In this document: in pieces, positions 22,988-34,040 of the stretch | Numbering within the stretch: the stretch's first letter is position 1 | Layout of the letters: each line of letters opens with the position of its first letter | Origin: Scalesia atractyloides | Taxonomy: Eukaryota; Streptophyta; Magnoliopsida; Asterales; Asteraceae | Assembly: GCA_947069175.1 (NCBI GenBank) | Contig: CAMTDV010000019.1 | Coordinates: 75,391,358 to 75,455,357, forward strand | Direction of reading: 5' to 3' | DNA length: 64,000 nt | The notes under the pieces: model-generated | What the model saw: only the letters and a program-made list of their open reading frames with translations | Database searches by the model: none | What the model was told of the DNA's origin: nothing | Made by a program: the position numbers and the translations under genes

Positions 22988-24230
22988 CCAAAAACCTACA
23001 GGGACCCACAAATTTTTTATACTTTTTATATTACATATATTTATATATATTATATATATATCACATATAATTTAAATACTGTGATGCACCGTTCATAAAT
23101 CAGTTGTAAAGTACTTGCTGCTTAAGATACATGCCTCGAGCTCGAGGTTGTTTCTTACCTTCTTTTTTCCATGTCTTTCTTCATTCTTCAATTAATACTG
23201 CAACTTGGCTCATCAGTTCTATCATCTACGTGAGTCATCCAATTTATTTTCCACCATATCCTCTCATATTTTATTTTATTAGTTGATGTTAAAACATGGA
23301 TTAATAATAGGCCTATTAAAATTTTCCATTATGATCTCATTTTTATACATCTGTAATATTCTTCAAGATTGATTGTAAAAGTGTAAATTTTGTTGAAAAA
23401 TCATATGAGTTCATAACAGAATATGCTTTCGATAGAACATAGGGGTGTGAATTTTCGACACGACACAAAAACCCGACATAAACGAACACGAAATTCTTGG
23501 GTTTGGGTTTATTCTAAACGGGTTCGGATCAGTTTCAGGTTGAACCCGTGAACCCGTTTAGCTAAACAGGTCAGGTTTACGGGTTGACCCGTTTAGTTTA
23601 GCATATAAGATTTGGGGTAGATTCTGCCAATATATATAGTTAAGGGTTTATATTTAAAAGTAAAATTTAATGTAAAAGTGGACGGCTGATTTTATTGGAT
23701 GTTTGGGGCGGTGAACTTTGAAATTAGTCAAGTCATTTTGCATAAATCTATAATTTGACGTTAGGGTTTCCATCAGTTTTCTCTTCACCGCCAAAGGTTT
23801 CTGCTATAAATGCTACTGAAGAAACACGGGCTCACTGCTTTTCACAAGAGATCGAGAACCACACCTTGTTCTTCCTCTTGAACCTAGATATGTAAAGAAA
23901 AAGAGAGAGAAGTAGGGTAGAGAATGCCGGTAGAGGAAGAATCCTCTATTTCCAGCTACAAAAAGGTGTGTTAGCCCCATATCTCATGCCCTAATAATGA
24001 GGTGACGACCTTCTTATATAGGAGACATGGGAAAACCCTAACCTAAATGGGCCAAGCCCAGTTAGGGGTTGTCTCTACAAGCCCACAGCCGAGTATAGCG
24101 TAAACTATATCGCGTTGGGCCTCGCGGGTTAGTATACAATAATATATAACGTATTAAAGTACGATAACGGTGATGACGGATCATTTGGGTCGGGTCTGAT
24201 ACCCTACCTCGACAAGTCCCCCTGTCTAGT
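22988..24230. other. Intergenic or unclassified repeat
   Basis: No intact gene. A MITE-like start (GGGGTGTGAATTTTCGAC) lies near 23442, and CCCGTTTAG phrases follow. The right part (23850-24230) looks like retroelement-derived non-coding sequence leading into the host locus. Confidence 0.35.
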
Positions 24231-26216
24231 GTTGTTTTCTCGTGCAAGAGCTGGGAGGATCACTATACTTATGAGGAGTGCTTGGAAGTGAAAATTATTA
24301 ATTCTAGGCTTACCTGTCGCCGGGGTGCGGGAGCTTTGCTAGCCACGCTTGTTACGTCTGTCTGTAATTGTGAGTGGAGATCATGGAGCAGTGAAAGGCG
24401 CATGATTGTTCATCATAGAAATTGGTTGGATAGAACCCGGCTGCTGTCTTTTGTACTGGTGCACTCTTATGAGCGACCAAGGTTACGCGTATGCGTACAT
24501 GTCCTGGCATGAACCTTGGAACAGCCTGAGTGTTTTGGTTGTTGAGTATAGCCCAATGCGCGTATGACTTGTACGACATTTGAGACAATATCACGTCGAG
24601 TCCCCCAGTCCGGTGTTATGATTGAAAAGAATGATATCGGACTAGGATAATTCCGAAAAATGTAAAAGAGATTACCTTTAGAAAATGATCTAAATGACAT
24701 TCGAACCATTGAAAAGGTTGATGTCCATGCATTGACGATCCATGCCACGCGTCTGTGTCACTAGGTGTATCGTCGTTGGTGTGATGTGTAGCCGTTGGTG
24801 GTTGTAAATTCATGTATGGGTCTTGTACCACGTTATGTGAAAACGCTGGTGGCTGCCCAACCGGTCGTTGTTATTGATGACCCAGGTATGGCAATCAACG
24901 TTGTAGTTAGATAGAATCAAGTGCAATACACCCCTGCAGAAGTGCTTGCTATGCTCAGTGATCCCGAAAGGGTGTTTAGAGCGTTATGTATGTTTCCCAC
25001 AATGTTTTTATAATTGTGGGACAAGTACTTGGTTTTTCATCAATGCTTATATGCATCTATTACCAAGATACCCAATGTGATAATAGTGGTTGGATACATC
25101 TATTACCAAGATGCCCACTTTTAGCGCTGTATTTTTGTGATTAATACTTTTTTGAATGCATAGATGTTTATATTAACTAAGTCATGTTTAGTATTGTCAT
25201 ATATGTGTTTCACCGTATTTTGCAGTTTAAATGCGATGGTGAGTTGCATCGTCAGTGTTCATATGAACACTTTTTGGTATAAGAAAGTGTTTTATAACGC
25301 GTGTAGCGTTAATGAACACCTGAATGACAAAGTGTTTTCTACGCGCTTAGCGTGAGTGAACACTCATTGAGATAATAAAATGCTTTATACACCTTAGGCG
25401 TGAATGAGCACTTTACGTAAGCTATTATGTATGTTTCCCGGTCGTGCATTGGCGTGTGGAATACTTTTTGTAAGTGATCCAACGTATTTCCCGTCACGCA
25501 ATTGTGTGTGGAATGTTGCTTAAATTTTAACAAGTAATCCCGGATGTTGCGCTATGGCATGTGAGACACTTTCCCAAAATGATAAAGTGTTTTATACACT
25601 CAGCATGAATGAACACTTTGTTGGAGTTATCGCATACATTTCCACTCGCACATCGGCATTTGGGATACTCATTTGAGCGACCAAGTAATGTTGGTAACAA
25701 ATTTGTTTAAATTACCTCGTGTGATGAATCTTCATCGCCTATGGCGTGTGGCTGTCTGTTATCACTTTAACCTAACAGTATAGTCAAAGTGAGTGGATAA
25801 TACTCCTAGAGAACGGCCGCTATGGTGCAGTTATCAAAACACCACGACATTTGATAACCATTATCCATTGTTGTATGATGTTTTATCCCACATATCACAA
25901 AAATTAGTACTATTGGCTTTTAAAAGTTCTCTTAACCACATGTAAAGGTGCCGTTGAAATAAATAAAACATATTGTTAAATAAATATAAGTTGTTTATAT
26001 AAATTTACAAATCGAGTTCACGAGGTCATGTTGAATAAAATAATATAGGGCCTATTGACGTGGACAATACATATCCGAATAAGTGTTTTTCCTGTCGCAT
26101 AGCGTGTGGAATACCCATTCGAATTTATTAAACATGTTAGTTTTGTTTTGTCGTGCATTTGTTTCAACTACGAAATAGCGTGTGGCGTACCAAGCGCTAT
26201 AGCTGTGGGAAGTACA
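24231..26216. other. Degenerate host repeat locus, segment 1
   Basis: First block of an uncharacterised locus that is resumed at 39593, 43865 and 60699 after insertions. It shows heavily decayed frames and a hairpin-repeat cluster (25283-25640). Its last bases GTACA (26212-26216) are the target duplication of the 13.4-kb insertion. Confidence 0.5.
25283..25640. repeat. Cluster of related double-palindrome hairpins
   Basis: Units near 25285, 25332, 25379 and 25577 have outer arms of the AGTGTT...AACACT type. Two of them (25285, 25332) also have inner arms of the ACGC...GCGT type. Sequence between arms varies while pairing is largely kept. Confidence 0.5.
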
Positions 26217-27160
26217 TGTCACACCCCGACCCGCAGCGGAAAAGGTGATCGAGGCATGATTGGGTTATCATCAAAGCTCATGACATTTATTATAACGTTT
26301 CATATTTATTATTACAATTTAAAGGGAAACATACAATCATAATTACATCATGTCCTACACATCATTCTAGACTTCATTATTTTCTTCTAAGGCATTTCCT
26401 ATGTTTTCCTTGCTTCATCCTGTTCACCTGTATCATGTGTAAAAAATGGTTTTTGGATCAACAAAAAGTTGGCGAGTGAATCTTATGAAAAACATTTGTA
26501 CAAATTTATTGAATTGATAAAATAAAGTGCGTAACCACATATGAGTAAATATGGATGTAAACTCATTCACAAAACACTTAATATTAAATAATGCACAACA
26601 TACAATAATAGATTGTTTTGAGGCACGTGTTGCTCAACTCGTCTCCCACGAGGAACTGATGGGCCTAATGAATGATTTGCATACAACTTGACAATATGAA
26701 ATACATAACTACAAACAACATTTACATTCTAAGTTTAAGTCATAATATGGTATGGCACGAGTTTGAATAAACGAATTAGTTTTTAGTGACACATGATACA
26801 CCCCAAAACGTGTAATTGAAAAGGGGAGTTGTAAGATTCACTCACAGTGGGTGCGTTCGGTTGATGATGTTGAATGCGCACGAAGTTGGATTTAACCACG
26901 AGTGAAACTAACCTAGATAATAACATAATAGTTCGGTAAATAAGCGGATTTTATTAATCAATTTTAGTAGGATTATTAGATATATTTTTGTGAGTTTAAA
27001 GCTATTTTCTAACTATAAAAATGTTATTTTTAAGTATTTTTAATTGATTTTTAAATAAAATAAATAAATAAAAATAATAAAAAAATGTTGACTTTTTGAC
27101 CGTTGACTTGTTGACCGTTGACCTGTTGACTTGTTGACCGGTTTTATTGTGTAACTGTAT

Positions 27161-27235
27161 GCGCCGGGCAGGACTCGAACCCGAGACCTCCCGTTCGCGT
27201 GCACGCAGCTCTACCAACTGAGCTACGTGTCTAAC
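27161..27235 (-). tRNA. tRNA-like module D of LTR copy 2
   Basis: A-box TAGCTCAGTTGG with a D-stem extended to about 8 bp, and B-box GGGTTCGAGTCC. The 3' end GCCCGGCGC has no partner at the 5' end. Confidence 0.55.
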
Positions 27236-27329
27236 CCGAAATATTTCTGTTTTTAATTATATTTATATACTAATTGAATTAATCCGAAAATCATTTATTT
27301 TAAAAACGATTTTAATGCATCGGCTCGGT

Positions 27330-27399
27330 GCTCGCCACAGGTCTCGAACCCGGGACCTGTGGGTGGCACACAGTCCACCGCTGGACTGTGTGTCTAACT
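27330..27399 (-). tRNA. tRNA-like module C of LTR copy 2
   Basis: Palindrome CACACAGTCCA / TGGACTGTGTG around GCGG, then CCCGGGTTCGAGACCTG as the T-arm. Confidence 0.5.
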
Positions 27400-27489
27400 T
27401 GGTAAATAATCTGGTTTTTATTATACTTAACATCTTACTGAAGTTAACCCGGTTCGGTCTCTAAAAAAGGCATTTTATTTCTGTGAAGG

Positions 27490-27568
27490 TGCGTGTGTCA
27501 AGAATCGAACTCGGGACGTTAGGCATATTGTTTGCACACAGTCCACCACTGGACTGTGTGTCTAACCC
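27490..27568 (-). tRNA. tRNA-like module B of LTR copy 2
   Basis: The palindrome arms are kept, with loop GTGG in place of GCGG. The T-arm-like box is CGAGTTCGATTC. Confidence 0.5.
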
Positions 27569-28274
27569 GTTCATAAAACTGTTTTTAATTAATCTTATAT
27601 CATATCAGTACTTCGTCTTCTTCGTTAAACTTAACCAGAATCGATGTCCGACTGTTTTGACAAAAATAATCAGTTTCTTTAGCGTGTTGTGATTAATTAC
27701 ATGTGAGATTAATAAAAACGAGAGAGATTAGATGTAAGATATACCGAACAGAGATCCTCTGTTTCGCCGGCGAAATTTCCGATAACAGCAGGTTATTCCG
27801 ACGACGTTTATCTTGCGGCAGAAGGTCTTCAGGAAACTTGAGGTGAGTGTGGGTGACTTCGGTATGAGCTCTAGGTGTTCTGTTTTTAGAGTAAGGCACA
27901 GAAGTGAAGGGGTTCGGTTTTCCGGCGAGTTGCAGAAACTTTCCGGCGAGTGAAACTTCGTCGAGAATGGGTGTGATCGTGAGCGAAAAGGCTATCAGAG
28001 GTTAGAGGGTGCATTTATAGGAAAGAATCGAGATGCATGTGGTCTGATTTCAGTCTTGATTCATGGGTCAATAACTTTTCCGGCGGTTATGACTTGTGTC
28101 GCGGACTGGACATCGGTTATAACCGATGTTAAGGTTAATGCGTCGGTTAAAACAGAAGAAACCGTCCAATCTCGGCGAAATCGTCGGGATTTCCGACGAC
28201 TGCGATTTGGGCGCGTCAGTTTGAATTCGAGTTTGTGTATTTGCATTAATTGTTTCTAATAATAAACAAGAAAC

Positions 28275-28354
28275 ACAAGTGGCGGAGTGGTTGGAAGGAT
28301 ATGTGTTAAGGCTTTGAAGTTTACCCAGCTGACCCGGGTTCGAAACCCGGCAGC
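28275..28354 (+). tRNA. tRNA-like module A of LTR copy 2 (antisense to LTR)
   Basis: TGGCGGAGTGGTTGGAAGG D-arm-like head, and a perfect CCGGGTTCGAAACCCGG T-arm. At 80 bases it is long enough to suggest a class II (Ser/Leu) ancestor with a variable arm. Confidence 0.58.
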
Positions 28355-28541
28355 ATTGTTTTATTTTTATTTCATTAATTTTAATACTTTTTCAAATATA
28401 ACTTTTATAATCCAATATACTTATTAATTATGTATCGTTTAAAATTAATTTGGGCATTAAATACGCCACGAAATTTTTAACTGATCGTTCGGTCAATAAA
28501 CGGAGCGGGTTTGGTAAATCCGGTTTTTTACGGATGTTACA

Positions 28542-28557
28542 GTATCCCCTGCTTTTT
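28542..28557 (-). other. Polypurine tract of the complete element
   Basis: On the minus strand AAAAAGCAGGGGATAC directly precedes the 3' LTR. Just upstream of it is the palindromic AATTTCGGGACGAAATT (about 28558-28580). Confidence 0.75.
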
Positions 28558-28799
28558 AGAAATTTCGTCCCGAAATTTAAGTAGTGGCATATTTGTCTAA
28601 AAAGGATGGTGTTTAATTTGACAGTTACATACTTAGAAAAAAAGTAAGAGTTTAAATTTTTGTTTGAGGCGGTAACGTTACTTGTAAGGGTTGAGTACCC
28701 TGCTACAGGAATCGCTTTTTGTTGCCTACGGTAAAAATATGGATAAGCGGAGTTGATTCACTGAGTAATTTCATGCAATTTTTGATATGTTTGGAAAGA

Positions 28800-29813
28800 T
28801 AAGGTTATATCCTAAAACAAAACTTCTAATACTACAACCTACATGGAACTTCTCATAGCCTCCTGACAATGCCTCTGATCCTTTGGCAAGAATACTTATA
28901 TATAGGAAGTACCAGCGGCGTATCCACCATGTTCTTGTCAAATTTTCATTGGTTTTATCAGTAAGTCATGATTGGTTCTATGATACGACTCTAAACATGA
29001 CAAACACAACAACCAATGTCTGAGTCCTAATTCTGATAGTATACATGTTTGATTGGTGACATAATCCAATTTCTTTAAATGATGAGATGATATAAATGCT
29101 AGATCAGTGAAAACTTTAACCAAGAAATTACTAAATCCTACATGGAACTTCTCATAACCGCCTGACAATGCCTCTGATCCTTTGGCAAGAATACTTATAT
29201 ATAGGAAGTACCAGCGGCGTATCCACCATATTCTCGTCAAATTTTCATTGGTTTTATCAGTAAGTTATGATTAGTCCTATGTGACTCTAAAGCATAAATA
29301 AACACCACAACCAATATCTGAGTCCAAATTCTGATAGTATACATGTTTGAATGGTGGCATAATCCAATGATGAGATGATATGAATGCTAAATCAGTGAGT
29401 ATAACTCATATTTCAATCAAGACAATACTAAATCCTACATGGAACTTCTCATAACCGCCTGATAATGCCTCTGATCCTTTGACAAGAATACTTATATATA
29501 GGAAGTACCAGCGGCGTATCCACCATATTCTTGTCAAATTTTCATTGACTTTATCCGCAAGTTATGATTAGTTCTATGTGACTCTAAAACAACCACAACA
29601 ACCAAAACTTGAGTCTTAATTCTGATAGTATACATGTTTGAATGATGACAATACCTCTCTCGTTTGTTATGATGGAGAGGTTAGTCTATGTAGAAATGGA
29701 ACACAATCCAATTTCTTTAAATGATGAGATGCTATAAATGCTAAATCAGTGAGTACAAAACAAACTTCAATCGAGACAATACTAAATTCTACATGGAACT
29801 TCTCATAACCGCT
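28800..29813 (-). repeat. Hairpin-repeat array, 3' part
   Basis: Tandem units of about 300 bp. Each has a hairpin with end arms GACAAGAATA and TATTCTTGTC around a conserved 35-base centre containing GTACCAGCGGCGTATCC (28885-28940, 29183-29239, 29481-29536). A second hairpin, ACCTCTC...GAGAGGT, occurs near 29647-29675. Array sequence breaks at 29813, the junction with the inverted segment. Confidence 0.75.
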
Positions 29814-30200
29814 AGATGCAACACCTGTTTCTATCACCATCCATCTACTTTACCGTGTCGACTATGTGCGAATTGTGGACGCTATGGTCATTTGAGCAAA
29901 GTTTGCCGCACCCCTCAAAACCAAACCTCAACCCCTACTCAACCCATGATCCAAACATATCAACAACCTCAATACCCCATGTACCCATATGTTCGAGCTT
30001 GTTTCAATTGTGGCGACCCTACCCATTTTAGAAACACATGCCCTCGTTTGGTTAACATCATAAACGCCCAAGCTCAAGCAAACCCAGTTAACCAAGCAAA
30101 CCAAGCAAACCCAGCTCCACCACCAGCAAGAGGAAGAGTTTATAACATCAACGCCAACCCTGTTGAAGATGTTAACGGTCCAAACCAACCACTTAACTAG
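29814..30200 (+). pseudogene. 3' fragment of gag (zinc knuckles) in the inverted segment
   Basis: Open for 128 codons from the junction to TAG at 30198-30200. It has two CX2CX4HX4C knuckles (CANCGRYGHLSKVC and CFNCGDPTHFRNTC) and a Gln/Asn/Pro-rich tail. Unlike the outer gag it keeps Gln where that copy has TAA. The apparent start at 29793 is repeat-array sequence fused to gag by the junction. Confidence 0.8.
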
Positions 30201-31500
30201 CCTTCTCTCATCAAGAATCCAGATTCAACCCCAATCACTTAGTTTTTATGTTTTTCTTTATGTTATCTCAATTTTCACGTATCTCAATTGGAATTTTTAT
30301 CCAAGAATTTTAATGCAAATTACTAGTTCAGTTTGTTTTATACTCATTGATTTAATATTCATATCATCATACTTCACGACATATCTCAGTTTTATCATTT
30401 AAAGAAGTTGAGTTGTGCCTCACTTCTACATAGACTAACCTCTCCATCATATTAAACGAGAGAGGTATTGTCAAACACGGATACTATCAGAATTAAGACT
30501 CAAGCGCTGGTTGTTGTGTTTGTTTATGTTGTAGAGTCGCATAGAACTAATCATAACTTGCGGATAAAGTCAATGAGAATTTGACAAGAATATGGTGGAT
30601 ACGCCACTGGTACTTCCTATATATAAGTATTCTTGTCAAAATGATCGGAGGCATTATCAGGCGGTTATGAGAGGTTTCCATGCATAGGTTGTTTGTGTGA
30701 TTAAGTTATTCATTTTCAATACATGCAATAAGCTCGGCTCCGTTTGATTGAGCCTTGAGCACACAGACAATTTCATTTTCAATACATACAATACGATCGG
30801 CTCCGTTTGATTGAGCCTTGATCGCACAGATATATTTCATTTCAGTATTTTTATGTTTGATGTATTGGTTGTAGAGTTATAGGACTAATCATAATTCACT
30901 GATAAAACCAATGAAAATTTGACAAGAATATGGTGGATACGCCGCTGGTACTTCCTATATATAAGTATTCTTGCCAAAGGATCAGAGGCGTTATCAGGCG
31001 GTTATGAGAAGTTCCATGTAGGATTTAGTATTGCCTTGATTGAAATTTGTGTTACATATTTATATCATCTCACTATTTAAAGAAATTGGATTGTGATCCA
31101 TTTCTATATAGACTAACCTCTCCATCATAACAAACGAGAGAGGAACTGTCACCATTCAAACATATATACTATCAGAGTGTGGATTCAATTATTAGTTGTT
31201 GTGTTTATTTGTGTAGATTGTAGTATTGGAAGTTTTGCAGTAGGATATAACCATACTTTTCCAAACACATCTAGACTCTTACGATATCATTTTAGCGAAT
31301 CATTCCTGCTTGACAATACTTATACAGTAGGCAACAAAAAGCGATTCCTGTATTAGGATACTTAACCTTTACAAGGAACGTTACCGCCTCAAACAAAAAC
31401 CCAAACCCTTATTTCTTCTAAGTATGTAACTGTCAAACTAAACACCATCATTCTTTTAGTCAATTATATCCCTATTTAAATTTCGGGACGAAATTTCTAA
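30201..31500 (+). repeat. Hairpin-repeat array of the inverted segment
   Basis: Two conserved hairpins as in the outer array but inverted, plus ACCTCTC/GAGAGGT hairpins. It also has two copies of CGGCTCCGTTTGATTGAGCC (near 30735 and 30795), a phrase otherwise found in the family's LTRs (1310-1326 complement, 43412, 46408). Confidence 0.65.
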
Positions 31501-31700
31501 AAAGCAGGGGATACTGTAACATCCGTCAAAAACGGATTTACCAAACCCGCTCCGTTTATCAACCGAACAGTCAGTCAAATTTTTCGTCGCGAATTAAATG
31601 CCCAAAATAATTTTAAACGACCCGTAATCAATTATTATGCGGGGATATATATTTAGTTTTTGAAAAACTGATAAAAATAACAAAATAAAAATGTTTTACC

Positions 31701-31778
31701 CATGCCGGGTTTCGAACTCGGGTCTGTATCCGGTTCAACCAAACAACTATCACTCAGCCAAACAACCACTCCGCCACT
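31701..31778 (-). tRNA. tRNA-like module A of LTR copy 3 (antisense to LTR)
   Basis: Minus strand: AAGTGGCGGAGTGG head and CGAGTTCGAAACCCGG T-arm with one stem mismatch. Confidence 0.5.
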
Positions 31779-32483
31779 TTGATTTTATGGTAATATCAGG
31801 AAACATTTAATTCAAGTATTCAAGTTCCGAAGTTTAATTCGTCAATTACCGCCCAATTAGCAGTCGTCGGAAATCCCGACGACCTTCGCCGTTTAATTAC
31901 GTTTTCGCCTAATTTAACCGATGACTTAACTATTACGACGGTTATAACCGACGTCTGAACCGCGACATCAGCCATAACGCCGGAGAACGGTTGACTTCGA
32001 ACTAAGACCGAATTCAGACCCCATTCATCTCGTTACTACCCTATAAATACACCCACAACTCGCCAGAAACCTTTCACACTCAAATCGCACCTTTTCTCGG
32101 CGAAAAATCACTCGCCGGAAATATCTTATACTTCGCTGGAAAACCGTATCAGTAATCTCTGAGCTTTACTGAACCCCCTAAACCTTTACCGAAGTCACCC
32201 ACACCCTTTGTAAGCTTTCGGAGGACTCTCTGCTGCAAGATACTGTCGCCGGAAAAAGATTGCTGTCGCCGGAGTTCTGCCGGAAAACAGAGTAAAACCA
32301 GCCGGTACTTCTCACGCCTAAATTCCTTTCTTTTTACTTTTATCTCGACTGTAATTGATCATAAAACGCTAAAGGAACTTGAATCAACATTTTGAACCAA
32401 GTCAGTCGCCACTTCCGGTTAAACCAGTGAAGAAGACGACGTTCAGTAATGGTTATGTATAATTAAAATCAAGATAATTACCG

Positions 32484-32557
32484 GGTTAGACACACAGTCC
32501 AGCGGTGGACTGTGTGCACTTTTAAAGCTAAGGTCACGAGTTCGAGTATTGTCCCTC
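32484..32557 (+). tRNA. tRNA-like module B of LTR copy 3
   Basis: Exact palindrome CACACAGTCCA-GCGG-TGGACTGTGTG, then ACGAGTTCGAGTA. Confidence 0.5.
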
Positions 32558-32654
32558 ACACGCCGCCTTGATAAAAATCCCTTTTTTCGCAAAACTGAAC
32601 CGGAGTGTTGTGAGTATATGTTAAGTATATTGATAACCGAGTTTATAACCAAGT

Positions 32655-32725
32655 GCGACACACAGTCCAGCGGTGGAGTGTGTGTCCGCTAACCCACAGG
32701 TCCCGGGTTCGAGACCTGTGGAGCG
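32655..32725 (+). tRNA. tRNA-like module C of LTR copy 3
   Basis: Palindrome with a single unpaired change in the right arm (TGGAGTGTGTG). Strong T-arm CCGGGTTCGAGACCTG. Confidence 0.5.
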
Positions 32726-32819
32726 CACCGGTTCGCTAGATTAATTCGTTTTTAAAATAAAGGAATTCTGTTTAAAATCTAATTAATATATATATATAAT
32801 TAAAATCGGATATATAACG

Positions 32820-32896
32820 GGTTAGACACGTAGCTCAGTTGGTAGAGCTGCGTGCACGCGTACGGGAGGTCTCGGGTTCGAGCCTCACCCGGCGCA
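32820..32896 (+). tRNA. tRNA-like module D of LTR copy 3
   Basis: A-box TAGCTCAGTTGG and an excellent B-box GGGTTCGAGCC. It retains the most consensus T-arm among the D modules. Confidence 0.58.
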
Positions 32897-33418
32897 CAAC
32901 AATATGCCTTCGAACCGGTCAACGCTAGTCAAAGTCAACGGTCAAAAGTCTACTGTAGCAAAAATAAAATATTTTTTTATTATTTTTTTTATTTAATTAT
33001 TTTATTTAAAAATCAATTAAAAATACTTAAAAATAACATTTTTTAAGGTTAGAAAATAGCCACAAACTCACAAAAATACACCCAACAATCCGACTAAAAT
33101 AGATTGATAAAACCCGTTTACTTACCAAACCATAATGCGATTTATCTAGGTTAATTTCACTCGTGGTTAACACCATTTCGCGTACATTCAACCTCATCAA
33201 CCGAACGCACCCAATGTGAGTGAATTCTTACAAACTCCCCTTTTTATTCATGTTTTGGGGTGTATCATGTGTCGTTTAAACTAATTCTCTTATGCAAATT
33301 TGTGCTATACCATTATATGAACTAAACTAGAACGTAACTATTATTGGTTGTGATGTATTCATATAGTCAAAGTTGTATACAAATTATTTAGGCCCATCAG
33401 TTCCTCGTGGAAGACGAG

Positions 33419-33602
33419 AACAACGCGTGCCTTAAAACTCATACATTAGGCCCATCAGTTCGTAAGAACAACGCGTGCCTCAAAACTCATACATTAGGCC
33501 CATCAGTTCGTAAGAACAACGCGTGCCTCAAAACTCATACATTAGGCCCATCAGTTCGTAAGAACAACGCGTGCCTCAAAACTCATTCATTAGGCCCATC
33601 AG
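33419..33602 (+). repeat. 48-bp minisatellite in LTR copy 3
   Basis: Unit starts at 33419, 33467, 33515 and 33563 (the last cut short), followed by a partial unit from 33623. One unit occurs in the other LTR copies (for example near 26629-26680 in complement), so this is a local expansion. Because 48 is divisible by three it yields a spurious 16-residue-repeat frame. Confidence 0.85.
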
Positions 33603-34040
33603 TTTCTCATGGGAGACGAGTCGAACAACGCGTGCCTCAAAACAATTATTTGGTGTTGTGTGTTCAATATTCGATATTATGTGTTGTGTGAATAAATTTA
33701 CATCTACATTTACTCATATGTGGTATGCACCTTATTTATAATCAATTGGATAAACTTGTTCAAATGTTTTCCATAGGATTCACTCGCCAACATTATGTTG
33801 ATCCAAAAAACCTTTTTACACATGATACAGGTGAACAGGTTGAAGCAAGGAAAACATAGGATATGCCTTAGAAGAGAACCAAGAAGCTTAGATTGATAGT
33901 TAGAACATGTTGTATTCATTTATTGTAAATTTCCATTAAATTGTATTAATGAATATGAAACATATAATAAATGTCATGAGCTTTGATGATAACCCAATTA
34001 TGCCCCGATCACCTTTTCCGCTGCGGGTCGGGGTGTGACA

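Larger units (their letters stand above)
26217..28541 (-). repeat. LTR copy 2 (3' LTR of the complete element)
   Basis: 2325 bp, TG...CA on the minus strand, with a polypurine tract adjoining on the right. A TATA-like TATAAATG lies at complement(28012..28019). Module A is upstream of it and modules B, C, D downstream. Differences from 37266-39592 are scattered single bases and one small indel near the CTATTTTCTAAC block. Confidence 0.9.
29814..34040 (+). mobile_element. Inverted, 5'-truncated element of the same family
   Basis: Reading on the plus strand: 3' third of gag (29814-30200), two hairpin units (30582-30637, 30921-30975), the palindromic pre-PPT motif, polypurine tract (31501-31514) and a full LTR (31515-34040). 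It lies head-to-head inside the minus-strand element, with no target duplication at 29813/34041. Its LTR is visibly more diverged than the outer pair, so it is not a simple inversion of part of this copy. Confidence 0.75.
31515..34040 (+). repeat. LTR copy 3 (3' LTR of the inverted segment)
   Basis: 2526 bp from TGTAACATCC to GGGGTGTGACA, with TATAAATA at 32042-32049. Module A is upstream of it and B, C, D downstream. It is lengthened by a 48-bp minisatellite at 33419-33602. Confidence 0.85.

Noticed and set aside
27161..27235. Functional nuclear tRNA genes
   Set aside because: A- and B-boxes are good, but acceptor ends do not pair, D-stems are overextended and anticodon loops are irregular; better called tRNA-like modules.
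27483..28259. Frames that recur unchanged at 38534-39310
   Set aside because: The identity only reflects the two near-identical LTRs; the frames cross tRNA-like modules and do not persist in other LTR copies.
29793..29813. Start codon for the plus-strand gag fragment
   Set aside because: The ATG belongs to the hairpin-repeat array and was joined to gag by the rearrangement junction.
33419..33650. CRISPR-like array
   Set aside because: Units are directly adjacent without unique spacers, in a plant LTR.
33407..33691. Frame with a 16-residue NNACLKTHTLGPSVRK repeat
   Set aside because: It is a 48-bp DNA minisatellite in an LTR whose length happens to be divisible by three. Other LTR copies have no such frame.
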